Notes: generated from the letters alone by a model not told the origin. DNA of 64,000 nt from CAZUMW01 sp964621615 (GCA_964621615.1 CAZUMW010000002.1:196709-260708); one strand, 5' to 3'; positions 53,064 to 61,351 are shown, counted from the stretch's first letter. Numbers and translations are program-made.

Positions 53064-55183
53064 TGAATCGTACAACGGTAGCGCAGACCCTCGCCGGGAT
53101 ATTGGCTGTTATGACGGCCGCAGGGGTAATTAGTGCCGGGATCCCGGGCGCACGCGCAGAAGACGCCTACGATATCGGCGAGGTGATTGTCAGCGCCAAG
53201 CCCGAAGGCGGCGATACAACCGGCCAGGAGGACGCGACCGGATTTACCACGGTTATTCACGTCGAGGACCTGCCCTCGCAGGTGACCACGGTTTCGGAAG
53301 TGCTGGATCAGTCGGTTGGCGTGAGCGTTAAGCAGTACGGCGGGCCCGGCAGCCTGAGCACCGTATCGGTGAGGGGTTCCTCAGCCGATCAGGTTGTGGT
53401 GTATATGGACGGCATTCAGCTGAACCGGGCGGTTTCCGGATCGGTTAACCTTGCGGATATTCCGCTTGATTCGGTCGAAAAAATAGAAATATACCGCGGA
53501 ACGTCTCCCGCAAAATTCGGGGCGTCGGGCATCGGCGGGGTGGTGAACATCATTACCAAAAAGCAGAAAAGACCGTGGAGCGCACGCGCCGCCTATTCCT
53601 ACGGGTCCTTTAAGACCCACAAGGCACACGTGCGTCTCGGAGCGGCATCCGGCGCTTTTTACGGCAGTCTGCTGTACAGCCGGATGCAAAGCGACGGTGA
53701 TTTTGAGTTTAAAGACCGGCGCGGCACCGCCCATAACCGGCAGGACGACCGGTGGACGCACCGCCGCAACAATGATTTCAAGTCGGACAGCCTGCTGGTT
53801 AAGGGCGGCTGCCCGCTGCCGGGAGGCATCCTGCTCGATGTGCAAAGCAATCTGTTCAAAAAGCGCCAGGGCGTTCCGGGCATCGGCAACTTTCAATCAG
53901 AGCATGCGCGGCTGCGCACCGTCCGCAGCATTTCCCGGATCAGGCTGACAAAGCCCAACCTGCTGATTTCAGGGCTGGATCTTGAACTTACCGGCTCATA
54001 TACCTACCAGCGCCAGAAGTTCAAGGACCCGAAAGATGAAATCGGGTTCGGACGGCAGGACAACAGGGATTACACCAGAAATGTTACCGGCGGGCTTACA
54101 ATATCATATCACCCCGGCGGTGTGCACACCCTCACCCTGCTTGCCGAGGCATCCCGTGAAACCTATAATCCCCGAGACCGTCTGGCATCGTCCGCTGCAG
54201 AGCCATCAACGCCGGCTGTAAGCTATCTGTACGGCTTTACCGACAGCTCCCAAGAAGCACTGCGCAGCAGCGCGCGCGGTGATGAGCAGAAGCGCCGCAG
54301 CTACACCGTCAGCCTCGAAGATGAACTGTATCTGTTTCACGACCGGCTGCTGCTGGCGCCGTCGGTCAAATATAATTATTATGACAACGATTTTTCGGGC
54401 AGCGTGCCCTTTTCATCCACTCCGATCTCCCCCGGTGCCGATACCACCGAAGACCATCTTACCCGCAAGCTGGGCGTCGCGCTGTATCCGGCGAGCTGGC
54501 TGACCATTAAAGGCAATGTGGGAAAGTACTACCGGATCCCCAATTTTTATGAGCTGTTCGGCGACCGCGGCGCAGTGGTGGGCAACACCGGTCTTGAGCC
54601 CGAGGACGGCCTCAACTGGGATATCGGCTTCACGCTTCGGGGAACCCCGTTTCCAGAGCTCATAAAAACATGTACCCTTGAATATTCGTATTTTTTAAAT
54701 GATGTCGACAACCTGATTATATTCATTCAGAACTCGCAGCGCACATCCATTGCCCGCAATATCTCAAGCGCAAAGATAAAGGGGCATGAGTTTTACTGGT
54801 TTATCAGGCTGTGCTGGCCGGTCATCATATCGGGAAATTACACCATACAGGATGCGCGCGACCGGAGCTCTGTTTCATACTGGCGGAAAAAGCGGCTGCC
54901 GGGCCGCCCCAAATATGAGCTGTTCAACCGCGTTGAAATTTTCACCGACCGCTTCCGGCTGTTTCACGAGCTTGAATTTGTTGACGAGTGTTATCTTGAC
55001 CGGGCAAATCTCAGAGAAATCGACAGCCGCACTTTTCAGAATGCCGGTTTTTCCTGGAGTCCGGCAGAGCACATTATGCTCACCTTTGAGGTGAAAAACC
55101 TGAGCGACCGGCACAGCGAGGATGTTGCGGGCTACCCGCTGCCGGGCCGCTCGTTTTACGGCACGATTGAGGCGAAATTTTAG
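53063..55183 (+). CDS. btuB: TonB-dependent cobalamin receptor BtuB
   Basis: 706 residues. Signal peptide 1-32 (ARA-ED), TonB box EVIVS at 40-44, plug domain (VSEVLDQSVGVSVKQYGGPG, VSVRGSSADQVVVYMDGIQL, VEKIEIYRGTSPAKFGASGIGGVVNIITKK) and a 22-strand-type barrel ending in Phe. The barrel has the typical YRIPNFYELFGDRGAVVGNTGLEPE segment of BtuB/siderophore receptors. Position after btuFCD and riboswitch 1 identifies cobalamin as substrate. No tonB-exbBD genes are in the window. Confidence 0.92.
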   Translation: MNRTTVAQTLAGILAVMTAAGVISAGIPGARAEDAYDIGEVIVSAKPEGGDTTGQEDATGFTTVIHVEDLPSQVTTVSEVLDQSVGVSVKQYGGPGSLSTVSVRGSSADQVVVYMDGIQLNRAVSGSVNLADIPLDSVEKIEIYRGTSPAKFGASGIGGVVNIITKKQKRPWSARAAYSYGSFKTHKAHVRLGAASGAFYGSLLYSRMQSDGDFEFKDRRGTAHNRQDDRWTHRRNNDFKSDSLLVKGGCPLPGGILLDVQSNLFKKRQGVPGIGNFQSEHARLRTVRSISRIRLTKPNLLISGLDLELTGSYTYQRQKFKDPKDEIGFGRQDNRDYTRNVTGGLTISYHPGGVHTLTLLAEASRETYNPRDRLASSAAEPSTPAVSYLYGFTDSSQEALRSSARGDEQKRRSYTVSLEDELYLFHDRLLLAPSVKYNYYDNDFSGSVPFSSTPISPGADTTEDHLTRKLGVALYPASWLTIKGNVGKYYRIPNFYELFGDRGAVVGNTGLEPEDGLNWDIGFTLRGTPFPELIKTCTLEYSYFLNDVDNLIIFIQNSQRTSIARNISSAKIKGHEFYWFIRLCWPVIISGNYTIQDARDRSSVSYWRKKRLPGRPKYELFNRVEIFTDRFRLFHELEFVDECYLDRANLREIDSRTFQNAGFSWSPAEHIMLTFEVKNLSDRHSEDVAGYPLPGRSFYGTIEAKF

Positions 55184-55286
55184 AGCGGCTCTTTGCATTG
55201 ATAGCAGGCATAATCATAAGCACATTCCGGATTCTGTCAGTGTTATGCCGGGTGTTAATAAATATGGGATATGGAATGTCGGTGTC

Positions 55287-55365
55287 ATCACCCGGCGTGC
55301 GTCCGGGTGATCCAGACATTGTTTGTAAATGTCTTTATCTGGATAGCCCGGATAAACCGGGCTAT
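55287..55365. repeat. Three consecutive hairpins after btuB
   Basis: ATCACCCGG/CCGGGTGAT (55287-55311, 7-base loop), a longer imperfect stem with CCAGACATT and AATGTCTTTATCTGG (about 55312-55342), and ATAGCCCGG/CCGGGCTAT (55343-55365, 5-base loop). None has a T-run. They fill much of the 269-bp gap between btuB and the next gene and could be a processing or attenuation element. Confidence 0.6.
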
Positions 55366-55452
55366 GACTAAAAGTATGGAATGGCATGTTTATAGGCTTA
55401 AATCAGCATGTTAGCCTGTATGATCTCAAACTTTAAAAGGACAAATAGTGCT

Positions 55453-55926
55453 ATGAATCCACAAAAATCTATAATCATTCTATCTGTTGCGGCTATAAGC
55501 CTTTTTCTGCTGCAGGCTGCCTCAGCGCGGGCTTCTGTTTTTGAAAGCGTGCAGGGAAGCCGGTTTATTGTTACCGGCCTGTCAACCGGAACGATACCGG
55601 TATTCACCGAGGTATTTATCTTTCGGGAAGACGGCTCTTTTGTCATGAAAAAGCTTGAAGCCTACGGGGAAGGCTCTTTTTATGAATACGCGCCCGGTGT
55701 GTTTTATTTTATTTTCACTGCTCAGTCTGGCATAGATATGCAGTATGCAGAAGGATTCGGGGTGTCGATGAACAGCATCTGCGGGCAGGTTATTTTCGGG
55801 CTGGGCAGTTTTATGATCGATTACCGGATAGAGCCGCTCGTTTTTTTCGGCACAGCGGTGTTTCAGGAACCCGCAGATGAAATCAGCTATTCGGGGCTAC
55901 GGAGACATGAGAAGAAAAACCGCTGA
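55453..55926 (+). CDS. Small secreted protein, stand-alone copy of the propeller protein's C-terminal domain
   Basis: 157 residues from ATG 55453 (AAAGGA about 11 bp upstream; ATG 55408 also possible). Signal peptide ends at ASARA-SVF. The rest matches residues 400-498 of the propeller protein upstream of btuB: both have DGSFxMKKL, GxGxxY, FYFxFT, a G(F/A)GV segment, GSFMIDY or GTLMIDY, and a terminal Phe-rich VFF/VFT..VFQ. I recognise no known family. A periplasmic or surface B12-related role is inferred from location only. Confidence 0.7.
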   Translation: MNPQKSIIILSVAAISLFLLQAASARASVFESVQGSRFIVTGLSTGTIPVFTEVFIFREDGSFVMKKLEAYGEGSFYEYAPGVFYFIFTAQSGIDMQYAEGFGVSMNSICGQVIFGLGSFMIDYRIEPLVFFGTAVFQEPADEISYSGLRRHEKKNR

Positions 55927-56551
55927 CAGCCGGTCTGTGCCGGTCAGGCTTGCCGTGCTTGCTGCGACACAGATGGGCGCTCACGGGGTCGCTGCATTTT
56001 TTCATAGTAACCGGGCTATAGAAATAGCAGGGGTGTGCACCTGGAAAACATGCAAAAATACTGCAGCGCACCTGGAAAAGCTGAATGCCGATATCCTCTA
56101 TGTTCTCGATTTTCCAGGGTCAGCATCCCCTCCCGGGCTTTTGAACGCGCTGACAGGATACGGGATAGCAGCACCCGTTATCGTGCAGCTTTCCACTCGT
56201 GATGACGGTAACGAATCACAGTATCTATCCTGTCGGCTGGTGCGTGGTCTGCTGTATCCTGATGATGATGCCGGACAGCTCGAGAAAGCGTGCAGGATGA
56301 TTATGCGGGGTCAGCGATGGATAAGGCGCGGGGTTTATGACCGGTTTCTTGCAGCCGGCGCCGGCTGCGGCCGGACTGCGCTCACCTCACGCGAACGGCA
56401 GATCGCACGGCAGGCAAGCCTCGGCCGCACCAACCGCGAGATCGGGCAAAAGCTGTTTATCAGCGAAGCAACGGTTAAACTGCACCTGAACAGAGTGTAC
56501 CGCAAGCTGGGGGTGAAAAACCGCACGCAGCTCAGCCGCCTACATCTTTAG
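55907..56551 (+). CDS. LuxR-family transcriptional regulator
   Basis: 214 residues from ATG 55907, overlapping the preceding gene by 20 bp. The C-terminal HTH is clear: LTSRERQIARQASLGRTNRE, IGQKLFISEATVKLHLNRVY and RKLGV. The N-terminal 140 residues have a receiver-like size, but the expected acidic residues and the Lys are not evident, so it is probably a phosphorylation-independent pseudo-receiver. Where the VpsT-like regulator at 7688-8380 has WFSR, this one has WIRR. It lies just before the second riboswitch and may regulate the B12 surface genes. Confidence 0.8.
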   Translation: MRRKTADSRSVPVRLAVLAATQMGAHGVAAFFHSNRAIEIAGVCTWKTCKNTAAHLEKLNADILYVLDFPGSASPPGLLNALTGYGIAAPVIVQLSTRDDGNESQYLSCRLVRGLLYPDDDAGQLEKACRMIMRGQRWIRRGVYDRFLAAGAGCGRTALTSRERQIARQASLGRTNREIGQKLFISEATVKLHLNRVYRKLGVKNRTQLSRLHL

Positions 56552-56580
56552 TTGTATACAGAAATATAACCAACGGATAA

Positions 56581-56609
56581 TTGACGGTCATGGAGGCATA
56601 TGGGACAAT
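56581..56609 (+). promoter_or_regulatory. Promoter of the second B12 transcription unit
   Basis: TTGACG (56581-56586), 17 bp, GACAAT (56604-56609), ending 14 bp before the riboswitch P1 stem. A good -35 and a fair -10. Confidence 0.5.
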
Positions 56610-56622
56610 AGTCTGGAGCATT

Positions 56623-56824
56623 ACACGGGTATTCAAAAATCCGCCATTGCAATGACGGTTTTTTGAACGGGAAAACGGTGCAAATCCGTTGCGGACCCGC
56701 CGCTGTAACCCTGCCCGCTTCGATTGATCAGAAGCGGGGACCCTCCGGCCATACTGCCACTGACCCGGTGCTTCGGGTCGGGAAGGCGGCCTGAGGGCGG
56801 GGAAGCCAGAAGACCGGCCCGTGT
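56623..56824 (+). ncRNA. Cobalamin riboswitch 2
   Basis: P1 arms ACACGGG (56623-56629) and CCCGTGT (56818-56824) are complementary. Core AACGGTGCAAATCCGTTGCG, GCCGCTGTAACCCTGCC and the B12 box GAAGCCAGAAGACCGGCCC are present. The terminator at 56888-56925 follows. It differs from riboswitch 1 in its variable arms and length but has the same design. It should repress the surface-protein unit when B12 is available. Confidence 0.95.
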
Positions 56825-56887
56825 GCAGAAATATCCTTACGCTCTCGCGGATAGGGGCGTTACGGCACACATCAGGGCTAAAAACGG

Positions 56888-56925
56888 AATCCCTGCGTTA
56901 TATCTAATAGCGCGGGGATTTTTTT
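56888..56925 (+). terminator. Riboswitch-controlled intrinsic terminator
   Basis: AATCCCTGCGTTAT pairs with ATAGCGCGGGGATT across the loop ATCTA region, followed by seven T. One or two mismatches. It precedes the surface-protein gene by 16 bp, so its ribosome site GGGAGG lies just after the T-run. Confidence 0.88.
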
Positions 56926-56941
56926 GTTCAGGGAGGCTGTT

Positions 56942-58825
56942 ATGAATATTCTGAAACGCTATTTTTATGCACCGTCTTTATTTATTCTGACGTTTCTGTG
57001 GCTGCATAGTGCTGCTCCCGCACAGATCGCAGCGGCGGAGAAAAGCACATATGGTCTCAGCGGCTCCTGCTATGCCGACATGAACGCCAGCGGCGGTTTT
57101 GATGACGGCGATCAGGTAATAGACAATGCAACGGTTACGGTCAGCAGGCTGGTGCTCGGATTTTTTCTTATACCGGTTGCTGCGCAGCAGACAGGTGCAG
57201 ACGGAACCTATGCGTTTACTGATTTGAAGAGGGGATTCTATCGCGCCGAATGCCGCCCGGAGATTGATGCAGAGCCGGTGACCACAAACCCGGCGATCCT
57301 TCTGCTCGGGTTTTTAAAGCCTGAGCGCACGCTCGATTTCGGCTTTGAGGCAGCAGCCGAAGATGTAATGCCGGTAACGGTCAGCATTGATGCAGATCCC
57401 CTGCATATAGCAAGCGGTGAGTCGGCCGTGCTCAGCTGGTCCTCCGAGTATGCAGGCCGCGTGACCATCGACAATGGTATCGGTGAGGTCGAGCCCTCAG
57501 GCAGCCTGACCGTATACCCCGCAGATAACACGACCTACACGGCAACCGCTGTCGGCACAAAAGGGCTGGCAGCAGACAGCGTCAGCATTACGGTACAGGC
57601 CCCGCCTCCCGTGCCCGAGTCAACCACAACCACCACCATTGAAACAACTTCAACCACAACCACCACCATTGCTGCGTCTTCAGGAGGAGGTGGTGGCGGA
57701 TCTCCGGCGTCCTCGTCAATACCGACAACAAGCTCTACCTCAACATCAACGATAGCTGTACCGGAACCGCCCCCGCCGGCCGGTGGCCTGATTGCGGCAC
57801 CGGGCGATGCCAAAGTGGGACTTGCCTGGTCGAATCCCGATGATGATTCCCGATGGGCGGGGACGCTTATTGTGCGAACAGCAGGAGAGCCCCCACACTC
57901 ACCTGATGACGGGATAGTGGTCTATGACGGGACCGGAACGGACTGTGTCGATGAAGAGCTGATGACCAATAATCAGAGGTATTACTATGCAGCGTTTTCA
58001 TACAATACCGGCCCGGTCTATGGTGAAGCAGATAACGGCTCGCGTGCCTGTGCAACGCCGCTGCCGGTAGCCGAAGCGGACTGGAGCGACTGGCGGAATC
58101 AGCCGGATCCGTTTGCGGATGCTGTTGCGGAGTATGCGGATGCGGTGGTGTCCGGTATGCCCCAGGGCTTTGATAATGAAACCTTTCCGGACATTGTTCT
58201 CGGCCCGCCGGCGGGCGGCGGCAATGAAGGCGGCAGTGTTGATGTGCTGTCTCTCGGGGCGCGCAGAAACGATGACAATGGCACCTCCGCCCCGTACGGC
58301 GGCCATATTATTCTTGCTTTTACCGACAACATCATTGTTAACGGGCCCGGGGCTGATTTTACGGTGTTTGAAAATCCGTTTGTAACAACTTTTGGCGGCT
58401 CCCCCGGCCGTTTTATGGAACCCGCTCTGGTTTCGGTAAGTCAGGACGGGGAAACGTTTTATCAGTTTCCCTGCGATTTTATGCCGCCGGATAACGATAC
58501 GCTCACCGATATGGAATTAATACAGCACTGCAGGGCCCCTGAACATTATGCAGAAGGCTTTGCAGGAATAAAACCGGTATATGCTAACGGTCTTGATCCG
58601 GACCCGACTGATCCAGCTGTATCTGGCGGAGACAGTTTTGATCTCGACAGCCTTGAAGATGTGCCGTTGAGCTGGATTCGGTATGTAAAAATCCAGTCAA
58701 CAGGAGACCACTGGCTGACCGACGCAGATGGCGATCTCATTCGACACACACCGGAAACCGGAGCCTGCTCAGGGTCATCCAATTCCGGATTCGACCTTGA
58801 TGCAGTCAGCGCAATCAATTACTGA
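56942..58825 (+). CDS. Secreted multidomain surface protein under cobalamin riboswitch 2
   Basis: 627 residues from ATG 56942 (GGGAGG upstream). Signal peptide ends near IAAAEK. Residues 35-135: SdrD/Cna-B-like domain (GSCYADMNASGGFDDGDQ, TGADGTYAFTDLKRGFYRAE). 140-220: Ig-like (VLSWSSEYAGRVTIDNGIG). 222-275: Thr/Ser/Gly-rich linker with an exact repeat in DNA. 280-375: fibronectin-III-like. 380-627: a domain with GGHIILAFTDNIIVNGPGAD, EPALVSVSQDGETFYQFPCD and SNSGFDLDAVSAI, also present in the protein at 59090-61204. No catalytic motif, no lipobox. Likely B12-related surface protein, by regulation only. Confidence 0.75.
   Translation: MNILKRYFYAPSLFILTFLWLHSAAPAQIAAAEKSTYGLSGSCYADMNASGGFDDGDQVIDNATVTVSRLVLGFFLIPVAAQQTGADGTYAFTDLKRGFYRAECRPEIDAEPVTTNPAILLLGFLKPERTLDFGFEAAAEDVMPVTVSIDADPLHIASGESAVLSWSSEYAGRVTIDNGIGEVEPSGSLTVYPADNTTYTATAVGTKGLAADSVSITVQAPPPVPESTTTTTIETTSTTTTTIAASSGGGGGGSPASSSIPTTSSTSTSTIAVPEPPPPAGGLIAAPGDAKVGLAWSNPDDDSRWAGTLIVRTAGEPPHSPDDGIVVYDGTGTDCVDEELMTNNQRYYYAAFSYNTGPVYGEADNGSRACATPLPVAEADWSDWRNQPDPFADAVAEYADAVVSGMPQGFDNETFPDIVLGPPAGGGNEGGSVDVLSLGARRNDDNGTSAPYGGHIILAFTDNIIVNGPGADFTVFENPFVTTFGGSPGRFMEPALVSVSQDGETFYQFPCDFMPPDNDTLTDMELIQHCRAPEHYAEGFAGIKPVYANGLDPDPTDPAVSGGDSFDLDSLEDVPLSWIRYVKIQSTGDHWLTDADGDLIRHTPETGACSGSSNSGFDLDAVSAINY
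57620..57671 (+). repeat. 22-bp exact direct repeat in a Thr-rich linker
   Basis: TCAACCACAACCACCACCAT plus TG occurs at 57620-57641 and again at 57650-57671, a period of 30 bp. It codes for STTTTTI units of the linker and is a likely site of length change by slippage or recombination. Confidence 0.85.
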
Positions 58826-58941
58826 TGAAATCAGTGCGTGAAAGGAGGTGGCAGCGACCGGCACATACGGATGGGTAATATGCTCATCGGGGATAATCAA
58901 TATAGTGATGTGTAAACTATTCGACAGCACAGGAGAATACA

Positions 58942-59049
58942 ATGGAGAAAAAACAGTATCAAAAACCGCAGATTATGACGTATTCAGAGAATGAAATCCT
59001 TGAAATCATCGGGCCCGCGCAGACTATTGTCAGTGATGCGGGCAATTAA
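58942..59049 (+). CDS. 35-residue peptide, possible RiPP precursor
   Basis: AGGAG lies 6 bp before ATG 58942, and TAA ends at 59049. The peptide starts MEKKQYQKPQIMTYSENEI and continues LEIIGPAQTIVSDAGN. YQKPQI matches the YxxPxL/I leader motif that PqqD-like RRE domains recognise in lasso-type and other RiPP precursors; the acidic EILEIIGPA middle could mark the leader end, and TIVSDAGN the core. It lies between two surface-protein genes of the riboswitch 2 unit, with its own ribosome site. No maturation enzyme is in the window. Modification is inference; it could also be an unmodified small peptide. Confidence 0.6.
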   Translation: MEKKQYQKPQIMTYSENEILEIIGPAQTIVSDAGN

Positions 59050-59089
59050 TATAACGTTATCAGAAAATATTTGTTTAAGGAGGTATCTT

Positions 59090-61204
59090 ATGCGTGCCAT
59101 TATTAAGGGTTTTTTCAGCATTGTGATGCTGTTAGTGCTGCTGCCCGCCGCAGCACAGTCGTATCCGTTTGACATTGAAAATGATATCCGCTCAGACCTG
59201 GAGCAGGACAGCCGGGTCGTGTGCTTCAACGAAAAAGCCTATATTATCGGGCGCGCCGGTCAATATGCAGCCGGTGACGGGACGGTAACCGTGCTTCCGC
59301 TTGATAACCTTGACGGGACGCCGGAGGCACAATACAGTGTCGGCGAGGGCTCAAACCCCTATGACATCGCGTTTCACGATGCAGCAAAGGCGTATGTATC
59401 GCGCTACAATGTAAGCGATGTGGTCATCATAGATCCAGCAGACGGTACGGAGCTGGGCACCATTGTGCCGTCAGACTATGGATGCGATGATTATGCAAGC
59501 GTGTCCTATCTGCAGGTGGTGAAAAACTGGAACGGGTTTTCTCTGGTCGACAGCCGGCTGTTTATCGCCGTGCAGGACGGGTGGGGAAATCCCGGCAAGG
59601 TGCTGGTGTTTGATACTGAAACTGACACCCACCTTGCAACCATACCGCTTACCCTGCAGAACCCCAATGCCGACATGGACTATGTCGACGGGCAGCTGTA
59701 TGTGAGCTGCACCGGCGACTGGAGCACGCCGTCGACGGCAGGCGTTGAAGTGATCGATGTTCAGTCGCAGTCAGAAGGCAGCTGCACCTACGCAAGCTAT
59801 GTTCTGGGGACAGCCGCTGATTTTGACGCCGATGCAATTACGGTACATGACATTGAAATCGTCAACAACAGCCTCTTTTTTATCGTGGTCGGCAACAACT
59901 GGGGGAATAATTTCAATATAGTCAAAGTCGATCCCTATGCGGAAGCCTATAGTGAAAATCTGTATGCATCATACACGGCTGATTATGTGGGCGAGCTTAC
60001 CGCCTTTATGCCCTCCTATCTTTTTATCGGCCGGAGCGATAAACAAAGCTCTACCGGAACGAATTTTCCGGTATATGACTTTATGCAAAGCGTGTTTATC
60101 GATCCGGTCAGCGCCGGCACGGAAGTAATCTACTCGCTTGCCGCCCACCGCGAAACGGTGCTTGCCGCAAGCTCAAACTACAACTGGCAGGACCCTGCAG
60201 GCTATCTGAGCAGCATCGAGCTTGAAAACCCGGCATACAGCCATGCCGCCGCTGCGGTCGAGTCCCTGGTGCGCGGCCCCATCGATATTGCCGACCCGGG
60301 CGGTGCCGTTGCATCCTACGGCACCGCGGATGATGCGATCGGCGATCCTGACGGCACTGTTGTATCCCTTGGTGACGGCGGCTCCATTGTGCTGAGCTTC
60401 GGCGAGGACATGGTTATAGATAATGTCGCCGGCCCTGATATCGGGGTGTATGAAAACGGGATGTTTCAGAACTGGCCTGCCGGAGCCGGCCATACCGGAT
60501 ACTTTTTTGAGCTGGGGTTTGTCGAAGTGTCAAGCGACGGGGTGAACTTTGCCCGCTTTCCAACAAAAACAGCGAACACGGCAGCGATCGTCGGGATGGA
60601 TATGCTGCGGCCGCTTGATTATTTCGGCTTTGCCGGCAATTCGCTTGGAGCGGTGAGTGCCAATTATGACCTGGACGATCTTGCAGGCGATCCGCTTGTT
60701 GCTGACGGCACGGTGGATCTTGACCGCATCCGGTATGTAAAAGTTGTTGATGCTGTGGGCGACGGCAGCACGACAGACAGCCTGGGCAATCCGGTGTATG
60801 ATCCGTATCCGACCGCGTTTTCAAGCGGCGGATTTGATCTCGATGCGGTGGAGGCTTTCGTCACGGAAGATCCGACGCTCATAACTCTTGCCGGCTTTAC
60901 CGCCGGGCCGGGCAGCGGGGCCGTGACCCTCAAATGGCAGACTGAAAGCGAAACCGGCAACAGCGGCTTTAATCTGTACCGCGCCGAATCGAAAAACGGT
61001 GCCTACAAAAAAATAAACAGTGGGCTGATTCCTGCTGAGGGCTCACCTTCGGCAGGGGCATCATACAGCTATGTTGACAGTGATGTCAAAAACCGCCGCG
61101 CTTATTACTATATGCTGGAGGATGTTGACAGCAGCGGTGCGACAACACGGCACGGTCCTGTGCGGGCGATGCCGCTGTGGCTGTACGGACTTATGGATCG
61201 CTGA
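59090..61204 (+). CDS. Second secreted beta-propeller protein with shared domain and FN3-like C-terminus
   Basis: 704 residues from ATG 59090 (AAGGAGG 6 bp upstream; a longer frame exists but overlaps the 35-residue peptide). Signal peptide ends at AAAQS-YP. Residues 30-420 are YncE-like blades (VGEGSNPYDIAFHDAAKAYV, VLVFDTETDTHLATIPL), similar to the propeller upstream of btuB. 425-610: domain shared with the preceding protein (GGSIVLSFGEDMVIDNVAGP, LGFVEVSSDGVNFARFPT, SSGGFDLDAVEAF). 612-704: FN3-like module VTLKWQTESETGNSGFNLYR. Probably a B12 surface-capture protein by analogy with BtuG; anchor unknown. Confidence 0.75.
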   Translation: MRAIIKGFFSIVMLLVLLPAAAQSYPFDIENDIRSDLEQDSRVVCFNEKAYIIGRAGQYAAGDGTVTVLPLDNLDGTPEAQYSVGEGSNPYDIAFHDAAKAYVSRYNVSDVVIIDPADGTELGTIVPSDYGCDDYASVSYLQVVKNWNGFSLVDSRLFIAVQDGWGNPGKVLVFDTETDTHLATIPLTLQNPNADMDYVDGQLYVSCTGDWSTPSTAGVEVIDVQSQSEGSCTYASYVLGTAADFDADAITVHDIEIVNNSLFFIVVGNNWGNNFNIVKVDPYAEAYSENLYASYTADYVGELTAFMPSYLFIGRSDKQSSTGTNFPVYDFMQSVFIDPVSAGTEVIYSLAAHRETVLAASSNYNWQDPAGYLSSIELENPAYSHAAAAVESLVRGPIDIADPGGAVASYGTADDAIGDPDGTVVSLGDGGSIVLSFGEDMVIDNVAGPDIGVYENGMFQNWPAGAGHTGYFFELGFVEVSSDGVNFARFPTKTANTAAIVGMDMLRPLDYFGFAGNSLGAVSANYDLDDLAGDPLVADGTVDLDRIRYVKVVDAVGDGSTTDSLGNPVYDPYPTAFSSGGFDLDAVEAFVTEDPTLITLAGFTAGPGSGAVTLKWQTESETGNSGFNLYRAESKNGAYKKINSGLIPAEGSPSAGASYSYVDSDVKNRRAYYYMLEDVDSSGATTRHGPVRAMPLWLYGLMDR

Positions 61205-61237
61205 TCTGTACCACGTGTATGTTATGAAATACGAAGC

Positions 61238-61276
61238 GGGGAATGCGGCGTATGTGAGCCGCATTCCCCATTTTAT
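61238..61276 (+). terminator. Rho-independent terminator
   Basis: GGGGAATGCGGC (61238-61249) pairs perfectly with GCCGCATTCCCC (61258-61269), an 8-base loop between them, then ATTTTATT. A 12-bp stem, it closes the second B12 unit and separates it from the PAS-LuxR gene. Confidence 0.85.
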
Positions 61277-61351
61277 TCTGCGGCTCATTGTGGTCTGCCG
61301 CAGACTCAGCCTGCTTCTGTTTTTAAGTTTTATTGCGTTTGCAGGATATAT

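Noticed and set aside
55877..55906. Upstream start for the LuxR regulator
   Set aside because: No ribosome site; ATG 55907 has GGAG and gives a normal-sized protein.
58838..58915. Ribosome-site-like AAAGGAGGTG before the 35-residue peptide
   Set aside because: The nearest in-phase start overlaps the site itself, and the alternative 14-codon frame starts too far away; no convincing peptide.
61220..61351. Short hydrophobic frame after the second propeller gene
   Set aside because: It runs through a perfect 12-bp terminator stem and has no ribosome site.
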